Part shown: one piece after another, positions 5,019 to 6,527 of the stretch | Layout: each line of letters opens with the position of its first letter | Position numbering within the stretch: position 1 is the stretch's first letter | Assembly: GCA_027625225.1 (NCBI GenBank) | Contig: JAQBWG010000108.1 | Span: 1-6,527 of the forward strand | DNA: 6,527 bases | Origin: Chloroflexota bacterium | Lineage (GTDB): Bacteria; Chloroflexota; Dehalococcoidia; Lucifugimonadales; VGZR01 | Reading direction: 5' to 3' | Position numbers and translations under genes: made by a program | Notes under the pieces: model-generated | What the model was told of the DNA's origin: nothing | Seen by the model: the letters and a program-made list of their open reading frames with translations, nothing else | Database searches by the model: none

Positions 5019-5581
5019 CGCATCTCCAGAAAATTTTTCAACAGCTTCTTGCCGTGGTCGGTCTTGATAGACTCAGGATGGAATTGTACCCCCTCGACAG
5101 GTAGCGTCTTGTGCCGCACGCCCATGATGACGCCCTTGTCCGTTCGCGCGGTCACTTCCAGGTCGTCGGGCAACGTCTTGGGGTCGATAGCGAGAGAATG
5201 GTAGCGGATGGCCTCGAAGGGACTGTCGATGCCCTTGAACACGCCCTTACCGTCGTGGTTGATGCGCGAGGTCTTGCCGTGCATGATTTCGCCCGCCGGG
5301 CCGACCACCGCGCCGTAGGCCTCGGCGATGCACTGGTGACCCAGACAGACGCCGAGCACCGGCATCTGCCCGCCGAAGTGGCGGATGAGGTCGACGGAGA
5401 TGCCTGCCTTCGCCGGTGTGCAGGGGCCGGGCGAGACGACGATGCGCTCGGGCGCCATCTGGTCGATGTCCTCGACGGTAGCCTGGTCGTTACGCACCAC
5501 CTTCACCTCGGCGCCCAGCTCGCTCATGTACTGGAACAGGTTGTAGGTAAAGCTGTCGTAGTTGTCGAGCAGAAGTATCAT
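5012..5581 (-). CDS. trpG: Anthranilate synthase glutamine amidotransferase subunit (component II)
   Basis: TrpG hydrolyses glutamine and channels ammonia to TrpE for anthranilate formation. The 189-residue class-I amidotransferase has the N-terminal LLLDNYDSFTYNL (3-15), the oxyanion region VVSPGPCTPAKAG (48-60), the nucleophile elbow GVCLGHQ with Cys79 (77-83), HGKTSRINHDG (101-111), YHSL (127-130) and the triad ending GVQFHPES with His168 and Glu170. All catalytic residues are intact. The same subunit often also serves aminodeoxychorismate synthase (PabA role); whether it does here cannot be told without seeing other genes. The ATG lies one base after the trpE stop, with GGGGAG (5588-5593) six bases upstream inside the trpE end. 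The gene's own stop overlaps the start of the inserted membrane-protein gene. Confidence 0.97.
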   Translation of the reverse strand: MILLLDNYDSFTYNLFQYMSELGAEVKVVRNDQATVEDIDQMAPERIVVSPGPCTPAKAGISVDLIRHFGGQMPVLGVCLGHQCIAEAYGAVVGPAGEIMHGKTSRINHDGKGVFKGIDSPFEAIRYHSLAIDPKTLPDDLEVTARTDKGVIMGVRHKTLPVEGVQFHPESIKTDHGKKLLKNFLEMRS

Positions 5582-5582
5582 C

Positions 5583-6527
5583 TCACTCTCCCCTCTCCGC
5601 CTGGTCTATGGCCCGCTGCAACGCGCTGGCCTTGTTGACCGTCTCGTCGTACTCCGAGCCGGGCTTGCTGTCGTAGACGATGCCGCCGCCCGCCTGCACG
5701 TAGGCGACGCCGTCCTTGACCACGGCGGTGCGCAGGGCGATGCAGGTGTCCATGTTGCCGTTGAACGAGAAGTAGCCGATGGCGCCGGAGTAGGGGCCGC
5801 GCTTGTCCGGCTCCAGCTCGGCGATGATTTCCATCGCCCGTATCTTGGGCGCGCCCGAAACCGTGCCCGCGGGGAAACATGACCGCAGCGCGTCGTAGCG
5901 GGTGAGGCCGTCGGCCAGCTCACCGGTGACGTGCGACACGATGTGCATGACGTGGGAGTAGCGCTCGATGTCCATGAGTTGGGTGACTTCCACCGTGCCC
6001 GGCTTGCTGACACGGCCCACGTCGTTGCGGCCCAAATCGACGAGCATGATGTGCTCGGCCCGCTCCTTCTCGTCCGCCAATAGCTCACTTTCCAGCAGGT
6101 CGTCCTCTTCGGGAGTAGCTCCGCGCTTCCTCGTGCCCGCGATGGGGTGATACTCCAGCTTGCCGTCCACGCAGCGGACGAGCATCTCGGGCGACGCGCC
6201 CACTATCTGGAAATCGTCCAGGTTCAGGTAGTACATGTAGGGCGACGGGTTGATGGCCCGCAGCGCGCGGTATATCTCCAGCGGGTGCGCGGGCGTCTCG
6301 CGTATGAACCGCTGGGAGAACACCACCTGGATGCAGTCGCCGTCGTAGATGTAGCGGCTGATGCGACGCAGCGCGTCGTCGTAGTGCTCGCGGGTCATGT
6401 TGGATTTCACGTCCGACTTGGCCACGCCGTTGGACGGCTGGGGAATCTTCAGCGGCTGCCCCAGCCTTTCTACGATGGTTTCGATGCGTCGAACGGCCTC
6501 GTTGTAGCCGCGCTCCGGGTCGCCTTC
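5583..6527 (-). CDS. trpE: Anthranilate synthase component I, C-terminal part (cut by right edge)
   Basis: TrpE makes anthranilate from chorismate using ammonia supplied by TrpG. The frame is open from the right edge to the stop at 5583, giving 314 residues. This is nearly all of the chorismate-binding domain; the N-terminal tryptophan-sensing region and the start lie outside the window. In order from the first visible residue come GYNEAVRRIETIVERL, the start of the catalytic domain (YDDALRRISRYIYDGDCIQVVFSQRF, in two parts around 50-75), NPSPYMYYLNL, IVGASPEMLVR, PIAGTRKRG, KERAEHIMLVDLGRNDVGR, YSHVMHIVSHVTG, CFPAGTVSGAPKIRAMEII, RGPYSGAIGYFSFNGNMD and QAGGGIVYDS...EYDETVNKA near the end. 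These are the standard family blocks with no break. The paired trpG and the whole operon favour TrpE over PabB or a salicylate/isochorismate synthase. Feedback control and any leader or attenuator cannot be judged because that region is missing. Confidence 0.97.
   Translation of the reverse strand, partial: EGDPERGYNEAVRRIETIVERLGQPLKIPQPSNGVAKSDVKSNMTREHYDDALRRISRYIYDGDCIQVVFSQRFIRETPAHPLEIYRALRAINPSPYMYYLNLDDFQIVGASPEMLVRCVDGKLEYHPIAGTRKRGATPEEDDLLESELLADEKERAEHIMLVDLGRNDVGRVSKPGTVEVTQLMDIERYSHVMHIVSHVTGELADGLTRYDALRSCFPAGTVSGAPKIRAMEIIAELEPDKRGPYSGAIGYFSFNGNMDTCIALRTAVVKDGVAYVQAGGGIVYDSKPGSEYDETVNKASALQRAIDQAERGE

Overview
The window is dominated by a tryptophan-biosynthesis operon on the minus strand, read from right to left: trpE (C-terminal part, cut by the right edge), trpG, an unrecognised membrane-protein gene, trpD, trpC and trpF. 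Together the trp enzymes take chorismate to anthranilate (TrpE/TrpG), phosphoribosyl-anthranilate (TrpD), CdRP (TrpF) and indole-3-glycerol phosphate (TrpC). Junctions are very tight: a 1-nt gap for trpE/trpG, ATGA overlaps for trpG/insert, insert/trpD and trpC/trpF, and a 2-nt gap for trpD/trpC. This indicates one translationally coupled transcript. trpB and trpA do not follow trpF, because a convergent gene begins 16 bases beyond its stop.

The most unusual region is 4317-5015. A gene for a two-helix membrane protein with no visible link to tryptophan synthesis sits between trpG and trpD. Its GC is about 45% by hand count over 4381-5010, against about 70% in sampled trp lines. It is joined to both neighbours by ATGA overlaps. 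The 7-mer TCATGAC (plus strand) occurs at both junctions, so removing the unit would leave a normal ATGA-coupled trpG-trpD. An inverted repeat covers the trpD ribosome-binding site and start codon. The second unusual point is TrpF, where the catalytic Cys of the KICG motif reads Asp (KIDG) and the His of VQLHG reads Cys.

Left of the operon, 1493-1843 (plus) encodes a small cytoplasmic protein of unknown function with a strong ribosome-binding site and a possible promoter. Divergent from it, on the minus strand, are a SRPBCC-fold protein (942-1415), a VOC/glyoxalase-fold protein (488-880) and the N-terminal part of a YIP1-like membrane protein (1-465, cut by the left edge). These three may be co-transcribed.

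The organism is a bacterium of moderately high GC with GTG and ATG starts and Shine-Dalgarno-led genes. The trpEG(D)CF order, the style of the TrpF sequence and the small SRPBCC/VOC/YIP1 accessory genes remind me of Chloroflexota (Dehalococcoidia or SAR202-like). This is an impression from recalled family sequences, not a demonstrated assignment. I see no tRNA, rRNA, CRISPR array or transposase.
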